Notes under the pieces: generated by a model
What the model was told of the DNA's origin: nothing
The model's input: only the letters and a program-made list of their open reading frames with translations
The model's database searches: none
DNA from: an uncultured Bacteroidales bacterium
Lineage (GTDB): Bacteria; Bacteroidota; Bacteroidia; Bacteroidales; Muribaculaceae
Reading direction: 5' to 3'
Length of the DNA stretch: 64,000 nucleotides
NCBI GenBank assembly: GCA_947072905.1
Contig: CAMTKF010000001.1
Coordinates: forward strand, 62,001-126,000
In this document: in pieces, positions 63,897 through 64,000 of the stretch
How positions within the stretch are numbered: the stretch's first letter is position 1
Layout of the letters: each line of letters begins with the position of its first letter
Position numbers and translations under genes: made by a program

Positions 63897-64000
63897 ATGA
63901 TTGCCGACAATCGGATTGAATTTGCCGTCAAACGGCAGTCGCGCGACAAAGCCCAGATTACATCTGTAGTTTCGGGCATTTTTTCAATAAAATCATTCAG
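63897..64000 (+). CDS. Possible start of an unknown ORF cut by the window end
   Basis: From an ATG at 63897 a frame stays open to the end (MIADNRIEFAVKRQSRDKAQ at the start). Too short to assign. A minus-strand frame in the same bases also ends here, so the strand is unsure. Confidence 0.2.
   Translation, partial: MIADNRIEFAVKRQSRDKAQITSVVSGIFSIKSF

Noticed and set aside
1-64000. CRISPR array, IS element or integrase
   Set aside because: No regular direct repeats with spacers and no transposase or recombinase frame were seen; DUF5053 alone is not enough to call a mobile element.

Overview
The window reads as chromosomal DNA of a gut-type Bacteroidales bacterium, most likely near Muribaculaceae/Bacteroidaceae (inference). 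The evidence is the recurring TAnnTTTG promoter box upstream of operon-leading genes, lack of Shine-Dalgarno sequences, and lineage-typical genes: a fused MurF/alanine racemase, PPi-dependent phosphofructokinase, a long NusB beside YajC/YbbR/CoaE, GSCFA and PCMD proteins, a dipeptidyl peptidase IV and DUF5053. No rRNA, CRISPR array, IS element or intact prophage is visible; one tRNA-Gln(TTG) is present.

Layout. 1-622: C-terminal end of a polysaccharide flippase. 605-4044 (minus): nusB-yajC-ybbR-coaE. 4178-9082 (minus): sppA-lpxK-purine nucleoside phosphorylase-thiL. 9355-13423: a small barrel protein, guaA and pfp. 13608-16777: two paralogous beta-barrel proteins and a PCMD lipoprotein. 16862-20456: alpha/beta hydrolase, membrane-tethered MurF-like ligase and a Ddl. 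20536-25003: a small winged-helix protein, rsgA, tryptophanase, a TM1586-type nitroreductase and an OB-fold-like lipoprotein. 25109-30259: a TPR/PD40/OmpA lipoprotein, GSCFA protein and murF-alr. 30355-41206 (minus): eight tightly packed genes, from a receiver-PEP-synthase-like protein down through a coiled-coil protein, DPP IV, a membrane protein, miaA, a secreted protein, recR and a GNAT. 41385-47458: pyrB-pyrI-flavin reductase-glyA-ispD-recG, divergent from the previous operon. 47589-57119: an MFS transporter, tRNA-Gln, an ion-channel-like protein, a tandem-cupin sugar isomerase with its aminotransferase, mtaB, a lipid A type acyltransferase, a GT2 and NhaC. 57276-60262: a Trp/Gly-rich secreted protein and a FadL-type porin. 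60379-62932: adenylation enzyme, GNAT and esterase, overlapping. 62933-64000: AT-rich accessory DNA with DUF5053 and a small Cys-rich membrane protein.

Most of the window is housekeeping (purine/pyrimidine, thiamine, lipid A, isoprenoid, peptidoglycan, tRNA modification, repair). The items most worth a second look are: (i) the carrier-less adenylation/GNAT/esterase trio, whose specificity residues by manual alignment resemble those for a basic amino acid; (ii) a NusB whose extra ~170 residues are an internal duplication; (iii) a second MurF/Ddl set with a hydrolase, preceded by a 42-bp dyad covering its promoter; (iv) a double-receiver PEP-synthase-like protein lacking the phosphohistidine domain, paired with a coiled-coil protein; and (v) a channel with a TVGCN filter. 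All assignments come from reading motifs by eye; no database search was run.
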